From Arthrobacter sp. SW1 (GTDB lineage: Bacteria > Actinomycetota > Actinomycetes > Actinomycetales > Micrococcaceae): a stretch of 64,000 bases of DNA. The notes under the pieces were generated by a model that was given only the letters and a program-made list of their open reading frames with translations, did no database searches and was not told the DNA's origin. The first letter of the stretch is position 1. Every line of letters begins with the position of its first letter. Below, piece by piece: positions 30,927 to 40,658 of the stretch. The stretch is taken from NCBI RefSeq assembly GCF_001766675.1, contig NZ_MJLT01000023.1:62001-126000 (forward strand). Reading direction: 5' to 3'. Both the position numbers and the translations under genes were made by a program.

Positions 30927-32000
30927 TCACACGGGGTATGACTCCAACCAGAGCACGAGGTCGCGGTAGGCCTGCTGCCGTACTGTCCGGCGTGAAAGAA
31001 ACACGTCGTGCAAGGCGCCCGGATACCGGAAGACCGCTGTACGGCGGCCCAGGCCGAGGGCACGGCGTGCTGTTTCCTCGACGTCGATCACCGCGTCCAC
31101 CCGCATGAGCTCAGCACTCCATTCGGTCTGGATCCGGGTGCGTCCGGAGAGCATGACCAGCACGGGCGCGTCGATATCGAGCTTGCGTTCGACGGCGGCG
31201 TGCCCGGCCAGGACTGCCTTGCTCCAGCCCGCGCGGATGGGGAAGGAGGCCTTGGGGCGCCACAACGGGTCCAGCGTCCACTCGCCGTGGGCGAGGCTGC
31301 TGACGCTCTCCCAGTACGCAGGCATCTCCGGCAGGCGGAACGCCCGCCTGGGATCGGTGCGTGCAAAAGGCTCAACCAGGTGCATCGCGATGCTGCGGAT
31401 CAGGCTGCTTCCCTGCAGCTCCAACCACGGTGAGTTCAGGATCAGCGTGGCGATCCGGCCCGGGTGCCGGTCCGCCCACAGCGTGGCGATGAGGCCGCCG
31501 AGTGAATGGGCCAGCAGGTGGAAGACCGGCGATTCGTCGCTTCCGGTGCGCACGGCAAGGTCGTCCGTGATCGCGGACAGTGCGGCGTCGAGGTCCTCGT
31601 CGTACACGGCAAGGTCGGTGGTGTATCCGGGCGTCTGCCATTCGCGAAGGCTGCGTCCGAACTTGCGGAGATCCAGCGCGTAGAAATGGAAACCGGACGC
31701 CGCCAGGGTTTCCGCGAGCTCCTGCTGGAAGAAGTAGTCCGCCCAGCCGTGAAGATAGAGGACAACTCGCGGCGCCTTGTTCGGATGGGTCGCTTCCCGA
31801 CGGATCGCGTGCCTGGTGAGTTCTGCGAAAGCATCCCTGAGCCTGTGCGGCCGCGTGTTCTCCGGCGGGGGAACGGTGTAGCGCACCAGGGTGGCGCAGA
31901 CCGGCCCTTCGTCGTCATGACCGAGTCCGAGCTCCAGGGACTCGAAGTTGCTGCCAAGGAAGTCCTCCGTCCACAGGGCCTGGCCGGTTTCCGCGCTCAT
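30927..32000 (-). CDS. Alpha/beta hydrolase (monoacylglycerol-lipase-like), copy 2
   Basis: 357 residues. Serine-aminopeptidase/Hydrolase_4 fold: oxyanion region VVLYLHGWADYFFQ, nucleophile elbow LLAHSLGGLIATLWADRHPG (Ser near residue 181), and a C-terminal GALHDVFLSRR with the likely catalytic His. ATG overlaps the stop of the preceding paralogue (ATGA), so the pair is co-translated. Substrate unknown; a lipid ester or carboxylester is the natural guess for this family. Confidence 0.85.
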   Translation of the reverse strand: MSAETGQALWTEDFLGSNFESLELGLGHDDEGPVCATLVRYTVPPPENTRPHRLRDAFAELTRHAIRREATHPNKAPRVVLYLHGWADYFFQQELAETLAASGFHFYALDLRKFGRSLREWQTPGYTTDLAVYDEDLDAALSAITDDLAVRTGSDESPVFHLLAHSLGGLIATLWADRHPGRIATLILNSPWLELQGSSLIRSIAMHLVEPFARTDPRRAFRLPEMPAYWESVSSLAHGEWTLDPLWRPKASFPIRAGWSKAVLAGHAAVERKLDIDAPVLVMLSGRTRIQTEWSAELMRVDAVIDVEETARRALGLGRRTAVFRYPGALHDVFLSRRTVRQQAYRDLVLWLESYPV

Positions 32001-33001
32001 GAGTGGCCCCCTTCGCGGGTACCGGAACCGTCCGGTCCGGCGTCGAGGATCACGCCGCGGATCCAGCGGCCCAACCGGGCATAGGCATCCGCACGCACCG
32101 GTGGCGCCGACAGGAAAACGTCATGCAGTCCGCCGTCGACCCGTTCCAGGGTGACGCTCCGGCCCAGGGTCATGGCACGCAAAGCCATGATGTTCACGTC
32201 CAGGACCGCGTCCGAGTGCCGCATGGATTCCCTCCAGATCATTCCGTTGGCGCTGGCCCCGGAAAGCAGGACCAGGATGGGTATGTCGATGGCAAGGCCG
32301 CGGGCCACCTCGGTATGCCCGCTGAGCACCGCGCTCAGCCAGCCCGCACGCAGCGGAAACGCATACGGGGGCCGGTACTTCTCGTCCACGGACCATTCGC
32401 CTTCTGCGTTGCTGCTGATGCTGCGGTAATAGAACCCCCGCTCGGGCAGCCGGAGCACGGTGAGCGGGCGCAGGCGGGCTACCGGCGCGACCATCAACTG
32501 GGCGGCCTTGCGCACCAGGGAACTGCCATGCATTTCAAGCCAGGGGCTGTTCAGCACCAGGAACTGCACCATCCCGGGATGGCGGCTGACCCACAGGGCG
32601 GCTACGAGGCCGCCGGTCGAGTGGCCCATGAGGGTGAGCGGGAGACCGCCCTCCGGAACCTCGGAACGGATCATCCCGATGGCGGCGGCGACCTCGGCGT
32701 CGTAATCATGCAGGTGCTCCACGTAGCCGCCGGTGCTGCCGTCCTGCAGGTTCCGGCCGTGGTTGTGCATGTCCAGTGCATAGAAGCGGAACCCTTGCCG
32801 TGACCAGAACGAAGCCAGGTCCACATTGAAGAAATAGTCGCTCCACCCGTGCAGGAAGAGGACCGCACCGTTCACAGCGTTCCGGCCGGATTCGGGAACA
32901 TGCCGTACGAGGGTGGCCTGCCTGGCCACACCGTCGCTGCCGCGCGCCTCAAAGCTGCAGCTTTCGAATCCGGTGCCGAGGATGTCGCCGTGCCACTCCA
33001 C
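31997..33001 (-). CDS. Alpha/beta hydrolase (monoacylglycerol-lipase-like), copy 1
   Basis: 334 residues from GTG 33001. Same architecture as its downstream neighbour: VLFLHGWSDYFFNVDL, FYALDMHNHGRN, nucleophile LMGHSTGGLVAALWVSRHPG, and GGLHDVFLSAPPVR near the C-terminus. The two proteins share motifs along their entire length and clearly arose by tandem duplication, though they have diverged strongly in between. No signal peptide. Substrate unknown. Confidence 0.85.
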   Translation of the reverse strand: MEWHGDILGTGFESCSFEARGSDGVARQATLVRHVPESGRNAVNGAVLFLHGWSDYFFNVDLASFWSRQGFRFYALDMHNHGRNLQDGSTGGYVEHLHDYDAEVAAAIGMIRSEVPEGGLPLTLMGHSTGGLVAALWVSRHPGMVQFLVLNSPWLEMHGSSLVRKAAQLMVAPVARLRPLTVLRLPERGFYYRSISSNAEGEWSVDEKYRPPYAFPLRAGWLSAVLSGHTEVARGLAIDIPILVLLSGASANGMIWRESMRHSDAVLDVNIMALRAMTLGRSVTLERVDGGLHDVFLSAPPVRADAYARLGRWIRGVILDAGPDGSGTREGGHS

Positions 33002-33116
33002 GGGTCCAGCTTAGACAGAAGAAGAGGCATTCGGCCCGGCTGCCGGCCGCGGACACGGGGAGGCCGGATGCCGGCTTCGGTTTGGTGGGAGGCCCTGGAG
33101 ACGGAAAACTAGGGGT

Positions 33117-34184
33117 ATGCGTGTCTACCCCACATTCTTCAAGCTGGCCTTCTCCTGGATGGATGCCGAAAAGGCCCACAAGATCGGTTTCCGGGCGATC
33201 CGGCTTGCCCACTCCTGCGGCGCCGGCCAGATCCTTGGCAAGCTGACGGCCCCGCACCCCTCCCTCCGGACCGAGGCCCTTGGCCTGAGCTTCCCGTCGC
33301 CCTTCGGCCTCGCCGCCGGTTTCGACAAGGAAGGCCACGGCATCGAGGCCCTCACCGAGCTCGGCTTCGGACACGTCGAGGTGGGAACCATCACGGGCCA
33401 GGCCCAGCCCGGCAATGACAAGCCCCGCCTGTTCCGCCTGGTCGAGGACCGGGCCGTCGTCAACCGCATGGGATTCAACAACGACGGCGCCGCCGCCGTG
33501 GCTCCGCGCCTGAAGGCCGCACGCGCGGGCCTGCAGAAAGCCCATCCGGGCGTCCGTCCGGTCATCGGCGTCAACATCGGCAAGACCAAGGTGGTTGAGC
33601 TGGAGGACGCGGTGGAAGACTACCTCGTCAGTGCACGCAGCCTGGCTCCGGCCGCGGATTACCTGGTGGTGAACGTGAGCTCGCCGAACACCCCCGGGCT
33701 TCGCCTGCTGCAGAATGTCGACACGCTTCGTCCGCTGCTCAGCGCCGTGGGGGAGGCCGCAGACCAAGCGGCCGGCCGCCACGTTCCGCTGTTGGTCAAG
33801 ATCGCTCCGGACCTCAGCGATGAGGACATCGACGACGTCGCCCGGCTCGCCCTCGACCTCGGACTGGACGGGATCATCGCAACCAACACCACCATCGGCC
33901 GCGAAGGCCTCACTTCGGATCCGGGCAAGGTGGAGGCCTGTGGCGCCGGCGGGCTCTCGGGTGCGCCGCTGAAGCAGCGGTCGCTCGAGGTACTCAAGCG
34001 GCTCAAAGCCGCCGTCGGGGAGCGGCTGGTGCTGATCGCCGTCGGCGGTGTGGAAACTGCGGCGGACGTCCAGGAACGCCTGGACGCCGGCGCCACCCTC
34101 GTACAGGGCTACACGGCCTTCCTTTACGAAGGGCCGTTCTGGGCCGCCCGCATCAATAAGGGCCTGGCCAAGGCCCGGCGCTAA
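33117..34184 (+). CDS. pyrD: Dihydroorotate dehydrogenase (quinone), class 2
   Basis: Pyrimidine synthesis step that oxidises dihydroorotate to orotate and passes electrons to the quinone pool. 355 residues, with the N-terminal amphipathic extension of class 2 enzymes (residues 1-40), FMN-barrel motifs [39 protein letters not shown], the catalytic Ser segment [11 protein letters not shown], and the phosphate-binding [16 protein letters not shown]. Membrane-associated. Lies alone, away from other pyr genes. Confidence 0.96.
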   Translation: MRVYPTFFKLAFSWMDAEKAHKIGFRAIRLAHSCGAGQILGKLTAPHPSLRTEALGLSFPSPFGLAAGFDKEGHGIEALTELGFGHVEVGTITGQAQPGNDKPRLFRLVEDRAVVNRMGFNNDGAAAVAPRLKAARAGLQKAHPGVRPVIGVNIGKTKVVELEDAVEDYLVSARSLAPAADYLVVNVSSPNTPGLRLLQNVDTLRPLLSAVGEAADQAAGRHVPLLVKIAPDLSDEDIDDVARLALDLGLDGIIATNTTIGREGLTSDPGKVEACGAGGLSGAPLKQRSLEVLKRLKAAVGERLVLIAVGGVETAADVQERLDAGATLVQGYTAFLYEGPFWAARINKGLAKARR

Positions 34185-34200
34185 AAGCTCCGATACGCAA

Positions 34201-34236
34201 AGAAGGACCCCGGAACTCATGTTCCGGGGTCCTTCT
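34201..34236. terminator. Terminator between pyrD and the DUF3043 gene
   Basis: 16-bp perfect stem (34201-34216 with 34221-34236) and a TCAT loop between two convergent genes. Confidence 0.85.
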
Positions 34237-34255
34237 ACGTCTTGGCGGCTCCGCG

Positions 34256-34849
34256 CTAGGACGGGTACTCGCCGCGGCTGACCAGCGGCTTCGGCAGGCG
34301 CAGCTTGCGGAACTGCAGGGAGCGCATGCTGCCGTACCAGACCGTGCCACGTTCGATCTCGCCGAACTTCGCGGCGAGGGCCTTGCGAAGCTTGCGGGAG
34401 AGGATGAAGACGTCCACGAAGACGGCCAGGAACATGACCCAGAACGCCACGAGCACGTAGGTCAGCGCGTCGCTGGACTGCGGAATGATGAAGGAAACCA
34501 CCACGAAGGCCAGGGCACCGAACATCAGGTACTCGCCGAGGTTGAAACGGGCGTCGACGAAGTCGCGGGCGAAACGCTTCTGCGGACCCTTGTCGCGCAA
34601 CGGCAGGTATCGTTCGTCACCGGTGTCCAGGGCCTGGCGCATGCGCAGCCGCTGCTCCTGGATGGCGGCCCGCTCGGCTTCCTTCGAAGCCTTCCGGTCC
34701 GTCGGGACCAACGGGCGCTTGCGGGCGGCCTCCTGGTCCTTGCGCTTGGGTGTGGGCGCGCCCTTGCCCGGTCCCTTGGCCGCGGCATCGGCGGCAAGCT
34801 GATCTACTGAGTCCTGAGCGCTGGGCTCTTCCTTTTTACGTCCAAACAC
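34256..34849 (-). CDS. DUF3043-family membrane protein
   Basis: 197 residues from GTG 34849 (VFGRKKEEPSAQ). A charged, Lys/Arg-rich N-terminal half is followed by a pair of membrane spans (LMFGALAFVVVSFIIP and YVLVAFWVMFLAVFVDVFIL) and a basic C-terminus. DUF3043 is an actinobacterial family of unknown function. TATTCT lies 6 nt before the GTG, so the start is probably leaderless and the earlier frame opening at 34888 is rejected. Confidence 0.87.
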   Translation of the reverse strand: MFGRKKEEPSAQDSVDQLAADAAAKGPGKGAPTPKRKDQEAARKRPLVPTDRKASKEAERAAIQEQRLRMRQALDTGDERYLPLRDKGPQKRFARDFVDARFNLGEYLMFGALAFVVVSFIIPQSSDALTYVLVAFWVMFLAVFVDVFILSRKLRKALAAKFGEIERGTVWYGSMRSLQFRKLRLPKPLVSRGEYPS

Positions 34850-34855
34850 CAGTAC

Positions 34856-34861
34856 AGAATA
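34856..34861 (-). promoter_or_regulatory. -10 element for the DUF3043 gene
   Basis: TATTCT on the minus strand, 6 nt before the GTG start codon; leaderless transcript likely. Confidence 0.5.
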
Positions 34862-34941
34862 CCGGTCTGCGAGTGACCGGGGCGACACCGCGCTGCGCGA
34901 GGCTGCCCGGGCGTCCGGTACCGCCGTCGGCTACCCGGCGG

Positions 34942-34947
34942 TAGTGT
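34942..34947 (+). promoter_or_regulatory. -10 element for the M20 dipeptidase gene
   Basis: TAGTGT lies 7 nt before the ATG, with no ribosome site; leaderless transcript likely. Confidence 0.45.
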
Positions 34948-34954
34948 TTTCGCC

Positions 34955-36388
34955 ATGACTTCCCTTCACGCGGAGACCCCGCAGAACCAGTCCGGCACAT
35001 CCGGCGCCGTTGACGCCGCCGCCCTGAAGGCCGCCGTCGACGCGTCCTTCGAGCAAACGCTGGAACGACTCAAGGCACTCGTCGCCATCCCCGGCATCGC
35101 CTGGAGCAGCTTCGACCCCGCAGAACTGGACCGCAGCGCAGAAGCCGTCGCCTCGCTTGTCCGTGAAGCCGGCTTCGCCGACGCACAGATCCTGCGCTGC
35201 GACAAGGAGGATGGAACGCCGGGCGGCCCCGCCGTCGTGGCCAGCCGTCCCGCGGCGCCGGGCAAGGCGACCATCCTGCTGTACGCCCACCACGATGTGC
35301 AGCCTCCAGGGGACCGCGCGCTGTGGGATTCGGAGCCCTTTGCCGCCGAAGAACGCGACGGCCGCCTGTACGGCCGCGGTGCCGCGGACGACAAAGCCGG
35401 CATCATGGCCCACCTCGCTGCGTTCGCGGCCGTGAGCGAGGTCCTCGGCGACAGCTTCGGACTGGGCGTCACCCTCTTCTTCGAAGGCGAGGAGGAAGCC
35501 GGTTCGCCCACCTTCCGGACCTTCCTGGAAACCCATCGGGAGCTCCTGCGGGCCGATGTGATCGTGGTGGCCGACTCGAGCAACTGGAAGGTCGGCGTGC
35601 CCGCCTTGACCACCAGCCTGCGCGGCCTGGTGGACGGCACCTTCGAGGTCCGCGTGCTCGACCACGCCGTGCACTCCGGCATGTTCGGCGGCCCGGTCCT
35701 GGATGCGCCCACCGTCCTTGCGCGGCTGATCGCCACGCTGCATGACGACACCGGGAACGTCGCCGTGCCCGGCCTGCTCGCCAAGGACGAAGTGCAGGTG
35801 GACCTGGACGAGGCCCAGTTCCGTGCCGATGCCTCAGTGCTCGACGGCGTCCGGCTGGCCGGGAGCGGCAGCATCGCTTCGCGTTTGTGGACCAAGCCGG
35901 CGCTCTCGATCATCGGCATCGACGCCCCTGCAGTCGACGTCGCATCGAACACGCTGCTTCCTGCCGCCCGTGCGAAGTTCAGCCTGCGGTTGGCCCCGGG
36001 CCAGGATCCGGAAGCCGCCATGGCCGCCGTCGAAAGCCATCTCACCGCCAACGTGCCGTTCGGCGCGAAACTCACTTTCACGCCGGGGGAGCGGGGCAGC
36101 GCCTTCGCCACGGATACTTCCTCGGCCTCGGCCCGGATCGCCATGTGGGCACTTGGTGAGGCATGGGGTGTTCCCGCGGTGGAGATGGGGATCGGCGGCT
36201 CGATTCCCTTCATTGCAGACCTCACCGAGGTGTACCCGGACGTGCAGATCCTCGTCACAGGAGTCGAGGATCCGGACTCCCGCGCACACAGCGCCAATGA
36301 ATCCCTGCACATCGAGGACTTCCGGCGCGCTGTGCTTGCGGAGGCCCTGATGCTGGCGCAGCTGGATTCCACCGGCCTGGGCGGCTGA
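34955..36388 (+). CDS. M20-family dipeptidase
   Basis: 477 residues. Metal-binding motifs of the M20/CNDP group: LLYAHHDVQPPG (first zinc His), GRGAADDKAGIMAHLAA (bridging Asp), FFEGEEEAGSP (catalytic and metal Glu), and a dimerisation domain near residues 215-370. Probably hydrolyses dipeptides in the cytoplasm. Divergent from the DUF3043 gene with two leaderless promoters back to back. Confidence 0.92.
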   Translation: MTSLHAETPQNQSGTSGAVDAAALKAAVDASFEQTLERLKALVAIPGIAWSSFDPAELDRSAEAVASLVREAGFADAQILRCDKEDGTPGGPAVVASRPAAPGKATILLYAHHDVQPPGDRALWDSEPFAAEERDGRLYGRGAADDKAGIMAHLAAFAAVSEVLGDSFGLGVTLFFEGEEEAGSPTFRTFLETHRELLRADVIVVADSSNWKVGVPALTTSLRGLVDGTFEVRVLDHAVHSGMFGGPVLDAPTVLARLIATLHDDTGNVAVPGLLAKDEVQVDLDEAQFRADASVLDGVRLAGSGSIASRLWTKPALSIIGIDAPAVDVASNTLLPAARAKFSLRLAPGQDPEAAMAAVESHLTANVPFGAKLTFTPGERGSAFATDTSSASARIAMWALGEAWGVPAVEMGIGGSIPFIADLTEVYPDVQILVTGVEDPDSRAHSANESLHIEDFRRAVLAEALMLAQLDSTGLGG

Positions 36389-36486
36389 CGGGAACAAGCG
36401 AAGGCGCCCGCTGGTTACGGTTGGAGTTATAGCTATGCGTCCATGCGACGTAGCATTGAGCTGTAACCCGAATGCAAGTGGGTAAG

Positions 36487-36514
36487 GGCATGCGGCGCCC
36501 CCGCGCCGCATGCC
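36487..36514 (+). promoter_or_regulatory. GC-rich hairpin upstream of erpA
   Basis: 12-bp perfect stem GGCATGCGGCGC/GCGCCGCATGCC with a CCCC loop, 25 bp before the erpA ATG. No T-run, so it may be the end of the dipeptidase transcript or a leader structure of erpA. Confidence 0.5.
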
Positions 36515-36539
36515 GCAAGCGTCATAGTTAGGTAGGCCA

Positions 36540-36917
36540 ATGAGCACCGCAACAAACGAAAACACCACCGCAACCAGCGGGGAACTTCCTGTGCACGGCG
36601 TGAATCTCACCGACGTCGCTGCCGGCAAGGTCCGCAGCCTCCTCGAACAGGAAGGCCGCACCGACCTGCGCCTGCGCGTGGCAGTCCAGCCGGGCGGCTG
36701 CTCGGGCCTGATCTACCAGCTTTACTTCGACGAGCGCCTGCTCGACGGCGACTCCGTCCGCGACTACGACGGCGTTGAGGTCGTCGTGGACAAGATGAGC
36801 GTGCCGTACCTTGACGGTGCCAGCATCGACTTCGAAGACACCATTTCGAAGCAGGGCTTCACGATCGACAACCCCAACGCCGGCGGCTCCTGCGCCTGCG
36901 GCGATTCGTTCCACTAA
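36540..36917 (+). CDS. erpA: Iron-sulfur cluster insertion protein (ErpA/HesB type)
   Basis: A-type Fe-S carrier, 125 residues. The three cluster-binding Cys are present: VQPGGCSGLIYQL near residue 55 and the C-terminal SCACGDSF. Carries Fe-S clusters to target proteins. Its place just upstream of the cytochrome oxidase and bc1 genes, one of which encodes a Rieske Fe-S protein, fits a maturation role but the link is an inference. Confidence 0.93.
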   Translation: MSTATNENTTATSGELPVHGVNLTDVAAGKVRSLLEQEGRTDLRLRVAVQPGGCSGLIYQLYFDERLLDGDSVRDYDGVEVVVDKMSVPYLDGASIDFEDTISKQGFTIDNPNAGGSCACGDSFH

Positions 36918-37098
36918 GCAGGGGAGCGGCCGCTACGTGGCAGTGCGGAGGACAGCCTTGCAGCTGTTCCGACGCACTGCCGCGCCATGTCAGCGAAAAC
37001 CCCTGCATAGCGGTAAGCTCTACATCGGGTAGTAAAACTTAGTGTGCCCGGCGTGCCTTTGGCCTGCCGGGCTGCAGCAACAAGAGGAAGGGCCGTCT

Positions 37099-37971
37099 GT
37101 GAGTTCGCAGAACCGAACCGGCAGCCGACGCACAAAGATCACTTCGATCACTGGCTTGGCACTAGCCGGCGCGTTGGTTTTGACCGGATGTTCGTCAGAG
37201 GTTGAGAAGGGTTGGCTCCCCACTGAACGGGGCACCACCAACCACACCGACCGCATCATGGACCTCTGGGTCAACTCATGGATCGCGGCCCTCGCGGTCG
37301 GCATCATCACCTGGGGCCTGCTGGTCTGGTGCATCATTGCCTACCGCCGCCGCAAGGGCACCGTCGGGTTCCCGCGCCAGCTCAGCTACAACCTCCCCCT
37401 GGAGGTCTTCTACCTGACGATCCCGCTGTTCATGATCCTGGTGTTCTTCTACTTCACCGACCGTGACCAGCAGGCCATCGATGACCGCTCCAAGCCGGCA
37501 GACGTCGTCGTCGACGTCCGCGGCAAGCAGTGGGCCTGGGACTTCAACTACAAGAAGGGCTCCGTGGTCAGCGAAGACCTGCACGAAGCCGGTGTCCAGG
37601 CACACCTCACGGGCAACACCATCGACAAGGAGAAGCTGCCCACCCTGTACCTGCCGGTCGGCAAGTCCGTCGATCTGGAGCTCAACGCCCGCGACGTCAT
37701 CCACTCCTTCTGGGTCCCCGCCTTCCTGCAGAAGCGCGACATGATCCCGGGCAAGACCAACTACATCCGGTTGACCCCCACCAAGGAGGGCACCTACGAC
37801 GGCAAGTGCGCCGAACTCTGCGGTGAATACCACTCCGAGATGCTCTTCCGCGTCAAGGTTGTCTCCGAGGCCGAATTCAAGGCCCACATGGAGAAGCTGC
37901 GCCAGGAGGGCAACACGGGCCTTCTCGACGAGAAGTACGACCGCAACCCGAACCTGAACGAAATTAAGTAA
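37099..37971 (+). CDS. ctaC: Cytochrome c oxidase subunit II
   Basis: 290 residues from GTG 37099 (GAGGAAGGG upstream). Lipoprotein signal with LVLTGC (Cys near residue 30), two membrane spans ([20 protein letters not shown] and [17 protein letters not shown]), then the extracytoplasmic CuA domain with [12 protein letters not shown], whose two Cys, His and Met bind the binuclear copper. Part of the aa3 oxidase that takes electrons directly from the QcrC cytochrome in Actinobacteria. First gene of ctaC-ctaD-ctaF. Confidence 0.97.
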   Translation: MSSQNRTGSRRTKITSITGLALAGALVLTGCSSEVEKGWLPTERGTTNHTDRIMDLWVNSWIAALAVGIITWGLLVWCIIAYRRRKGTVGFPRQLSYNLPLEVFYLTIPLFMILVFFYFTDRDQQAIDDRSKPADVVVDVRGKQWAWDFNYKKGSVVSEDLHEAGVQAHLTGNTIDKEKLPTLYLPVGKSVDLELNARDVIHSFWVPAFLQKRDMIPGKTNYIRLTPTKEGTYDGKCAELCGEYHSEMLFRVKVVSEAEFKAHMEKLRQEGNTGLLDEKYDRNPNLNEIK

Positions 37972-37981
37972 GGGAAGCGAC

Positions 37982-39700
37982 GTGTCTACCTACACCCAAC
38001 CTGCCGGAGTCCTCGAGGCTCCCGTCGTTCCGAAATCCAAGGGACGCATCGTCGTCAACTGGATCACCTCCACGGACCACAAGACCATCGGGTACATGTA
38101 CCTGATTGCCTCCTTCGTGTTCTTCTGCCTCGGCGGCGTCATGGCGCTGCTGATCCGCGCAGAGCTCTTCGAGCCGGGCATGCAGATCCTGCAGACCAAG
38201 GAGCAGTACAACCAGCTGTTCACCATGCACGGCACGGTGATGCTGCTGATGTTCGCAACCCCGCTCTTCGCGGGCTTCGCGAACGTCATCATGCCGCTCC
38301 AGATCGGTGCTCCCGACGTCGCCTTCCCGCGACTGAACGCCCTGGCCTTCTGGTTCTTCCTCTTCGGATCCACCATCGCCGTCTCCGGCTTCATCACCCC
38401 GCAGGGTGCCGCCTCCTTCGGCTGGTTCGCCTACGCGCCGCTGTCGAACACCACCTTCAGCCCCGGCGTCGGCGGTGACCTCTGGGTCTTCGGCCTCGGC
38501 CTCTCCGGCTTCGGCACCATCCTCGGTGCGGTCAACTTCATCACCACGATCATCTGCATGCGTGCCCCGGGCATGACCATGTGGCGCATGCCGATCTTCA
38601 CCTGGAACACCCTCGTCACGGCCATCCTGGTCCTGATGGCGTTCCCGCCGCTGGCAGCCGCCCTGTTCGCGCTCGGTGCCGACCGCCGCTTCGGTGCACA
38701 CATCTTCGATCCGGAAAACGGCGGTGCCGTCCTCTGGCAGCACCTCTTCTGGTTCTTCGGCCACCCTGAGGTGTACATCATCGCCCTGCCGTTCTTCGGC
38801 ATCGTTTCCGAGATCTTCCCGGTCTTCAGCCGCAAACCGATCTTCGGTTACAAGGGCCTGGTCTACGCGACCATCGCCATCGCCGCCCTCTCGGTCACCG
38901 TGTGGGCCCACCACATGTACGTCACCGGCTCGGTCCTGCTGCCGTTCTTCGCCTTCATGACGATGCTCATCGCAGTGCCCACCGGCGTGAAGTTCTTCAA
39001 CTGGATCGGTACCCTCTGGCAGGGTTCCATCACCTTCGAGACTCCGATGCTCTGGAGCATCGGCTTCCTGGTGACCTTCCTCTTCGGCGGCCTGACCGGC
39101 ATCATCCTGTCCTCCCCGCCGCTGGACTTCCACGTCTCCGACTCCTACTTCGTGGTGGCACACTTCCACTACGTGGTGTTCGGTACCGTCGTGTTCGCCA
39201 TGTTCGCAGGCTTCTACTTCTGGTGGCCCAAGTGGACCGGCAAGATGCTCAACGAACGCCTCGGCAAGATCCACTTCTGGCTCCTGTTCCTCGGCTTCCA
39301 CGGCACCTTCCTCATCCAGCACTGGCTCGGCGTCGAGGGCATGCCCCGCCGTTACGCCGACTACCTGGTGGAAGACAACTTCACGTGGATGAACCAGTTC
39401 TCCACGATCTCCTCCTTCGTCCTGGGCGCCTCCCTGCTGCCGTTCTTCTGGAACGTGTACATCACCTGGCGCAGCGACAAGAAGGTGGAAGTGGACGATC
39501 CGTGGGGCTTCGGCGCCTCCCTGGAGTGGGCAACTTCCTGCCCGCCGCCGCGCCACAACTTCACCTCGCTCCCGCGTATCCGTTCGGAACGTCCGGCTCT
39601 CGATCTGCACCACCCGGAGCTGTCGCAGGCCCACACGGTCCAGTCCCCGGAACCCGCAGCTGAACTGCTGGGCAACGCTGATCAGAAGGACGTCCGCTAG
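37982..39700 (+). CDS. ctaD: Cytochrome c oxidase subunit I
   Basis: 572 residues, twelve-span catalytic subunit. Heme a ligand in [12 protein letters not shown], CuB and cross-linked Tyr region [17 protein letters not shown], the pair HH in VWAHHMYV, and the heme a3/a ligands in [13 protein letters not shown]. Reduces oxygen and pumps protons. The RBS AAGGGAAGCGAC-GTG follows ctaC by 10 bp; the stop overlaps ctaF. Confidence 0.98.
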   Translation: MSTYTQPAGVLEAPVVPKSKGRIVVNWITSTDHKTIGYMYLIASFVFFCLGGVMALLIRAELFEPGMQILQTKEQYNQLFTMHGTVMLLMFATPLFAGFANVIMPLQIGAPDVAFPRLNALAFWFFLFGSTIAVSGFITPQGAASFGWFAYAPLSNTTFSPGVGGDLWVFGLGLSGFGTILGAVNFITTIICMRAPGMTMWRMPIFTWNTLVTAILVLMAFPPLAAALFALGADRRFGAHIFDPENGGAVLWQHLFWFFGHPEVYIIALPFFGIVSEIFPVFSRKPIFGYKGLVYATIAIAALSVTVWAHHMYVTGSVLLPFFAFMTMLIAVPTGVKFFNWIGTLWQGSITFETPMLWSIGFLVTFLFGGLTGIILSSPPLDFHVSDSYFVVAHFHYVVFGTVVFAMFAGFYFWWPKWTGKMLNERLGKIHFWLLFLGFHGTFLIQHWLGVEGMPRRYADYLVEDNFTWMNQFSTISSFVLGASLLPFFWNVYITWRSDKKVEVDDPWGFGASLEWATSCPPPRHNFTSLPRIRSERPALDLHHPELSQAHTVQSPEPAAELLGNADQKDVR

Positions 39701-40101
39701 TGAAAATCGAATCGTGGCTCTTCGGAGCCGGAGTCTTCTTCTTCGTCCCCGTCTCGCTTGCCTACGGCTTCCTGACCAACTGGTCAGAGTGGGTCGGCAT
39801 CCTGGGCATCCTCCTGGTCGGCGGCCTCGCCGGCATGATCGGCGCGTACCTGGGCTTCACCGGCAAGCGGATCGGCCTGCGTCCTGAGGACCGCCCCGAC
39901 GCCGAAATCCATGAGGGTGCCGGCGAGCAGGGCCACTTCAGCCCGTGGAGCTGGTGGCCGCTGGTCCTCGGCCTCGCCTGCGCCGGTGGCTTCCTCGGCC
40001 TGGCGGTCGGCTTCTGGATTGTGTTCGTCGCGGCCGGCCTGGCGCTCGTCGCCCTGGTTGGCTGGGTGTTTGAATACAGCCGCGGCGACCACGCCCACTA
40101 A
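39700..40101 (+). CDS. ctaF: Cytochrome c oxidase subunit IV, actinobacterial type
   Basis: 133 residues, GTG start inside the ctaD stop codon. Four hydrophobic spans (FGAGVFFFVPVSLAYGFL, WVGILGILLVGGLAGMIGAYLGF, WWPLVLGLACAGGFLGLAVGFWIVFVAAG and the final one). The small subunit CtaF is found only in Actinobacteria. Completes the ctaCDF operon. Confidence 0.95.
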   Translation: MKIESWLFGAGVFFFVPVSLAYGFLTNWSEWVGILGILLVGGLAGMIGAYLGFTGKRIGLRPEDRPDAEIHEGAGEQGHFSPWSWWPLVLGLACAGGFLGLAVGFWIVFVAAGLALVALVGWVFEYSRGDHAH

Positions 40102-40112
40102 GTAACCGCAGT

Positions 40113-40158
40113 ACGACGACGGCGGCCCTCACCGAAAGGTGAGGGCCGCCGTCGTCGT
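40113..40158. terminator. Terminator between ctaF and ptsH
   Basis: 21-bp perfect stem (40113-40133 with 40138-40158) and a GAAA loop between convergent genes. Confidence 0.85.
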
Positions 40159-40192
40159 ATTGTCCGCCGTGCCCGTGGTGCGGCATATAAGC

Positions 40193-40486
40193 CTAGCGGG
40201 CGTCAGGAGCCTCCAGGAGCGCCGCGAGGGCTGCCAGCGCGTCATCGACCTCCTTCAGGGTCCGGTCGGACGGCAGAGCGTCGACAGTGACGTCGAGGAC
40301 CACTTCGCAACCGTGGGCGAAGTCTTCGGTCATGACCTCGAGCAAAGAGCGGGCGTCGACGGCGGCATGGCCGGGTTTGCGGATGGTGACCGGAAGTCCC
40401 GTTGCTGTCACCGCCCGGACGAACACGGCAGCCGCACGTGCATGAAGGCCGATCTCCGCGGCGACTGTTGCTTTGTGCTCGGGCAA
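40193..40486 (-). CDS. ptsH: HPr phosphocarrier protein
   Basis: 97 residues from TTG 40486 (AAAGGAG upstream). Small PTS protein that passes phosphate from enzyme I to sugar permeases. Active-site His lies in GLHARAAAVFV (residue 15). DARSLLEVMT holds a Ser at the position of the regulatory Ser46 of Gram-positive HPr. Divergent from a GntR/UTRA regulator, which may control it. Confidence 0.95.
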   Translation of the reverse strand: MPEHKATVAAEIGLHARAAAVFVRAVTATGLPVTIRKPGHAAVDARSLLEVMTEDFAHGCEVVLDVTVDALPSDRTLKEVDDALAALAALLEAPDAR

Positions 40487-40601
40487 ACCGGCTCCTTTGC
40501 TCTGGCGGTGCAGGCCCGCCCGGTGAAAATGATCCTTAAAAGCTTAACGCAGCGTAGCCCGTCCCAAGGCCCGGCAGGGGCGCCACAGCTGGCAAGTCGC
40601 C

Positions 40602-40607
40602 TACGCT
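40602..40607 (+). promoter_or_regulatory. -10 element upstream of the GntR gene
   Basis: TACGCT lies 6 nt before the ATG at 40614, not before the GntR start. Suggests a leaderless upstream ORF. Confidence 0.4.
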
Positions 40608-40613
40608 TGTCTT

Positions 40614-40658
40614 ATGGAAATTCCCGCTTACGCATCACCGGTGTGCTGTGCCCGCTGA
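40614..40658 (+). CDS. Possible 14-codon upstream ORF overlapping the GntR gene
   Basis: ATG to TGA, reading MEIPAYASPVCCAR in another frame than the GntR gene. Its ATG has a -10 box at leaderless distance, and its last 11 nt overlap the GTG start of the regulator at 40648. It might couple or limit translation of the regulator. It could equally be a chance frame, with the true GntR start elsewhere. Confidence 0.3.
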   Translation: MEIPAYASPVCCAR

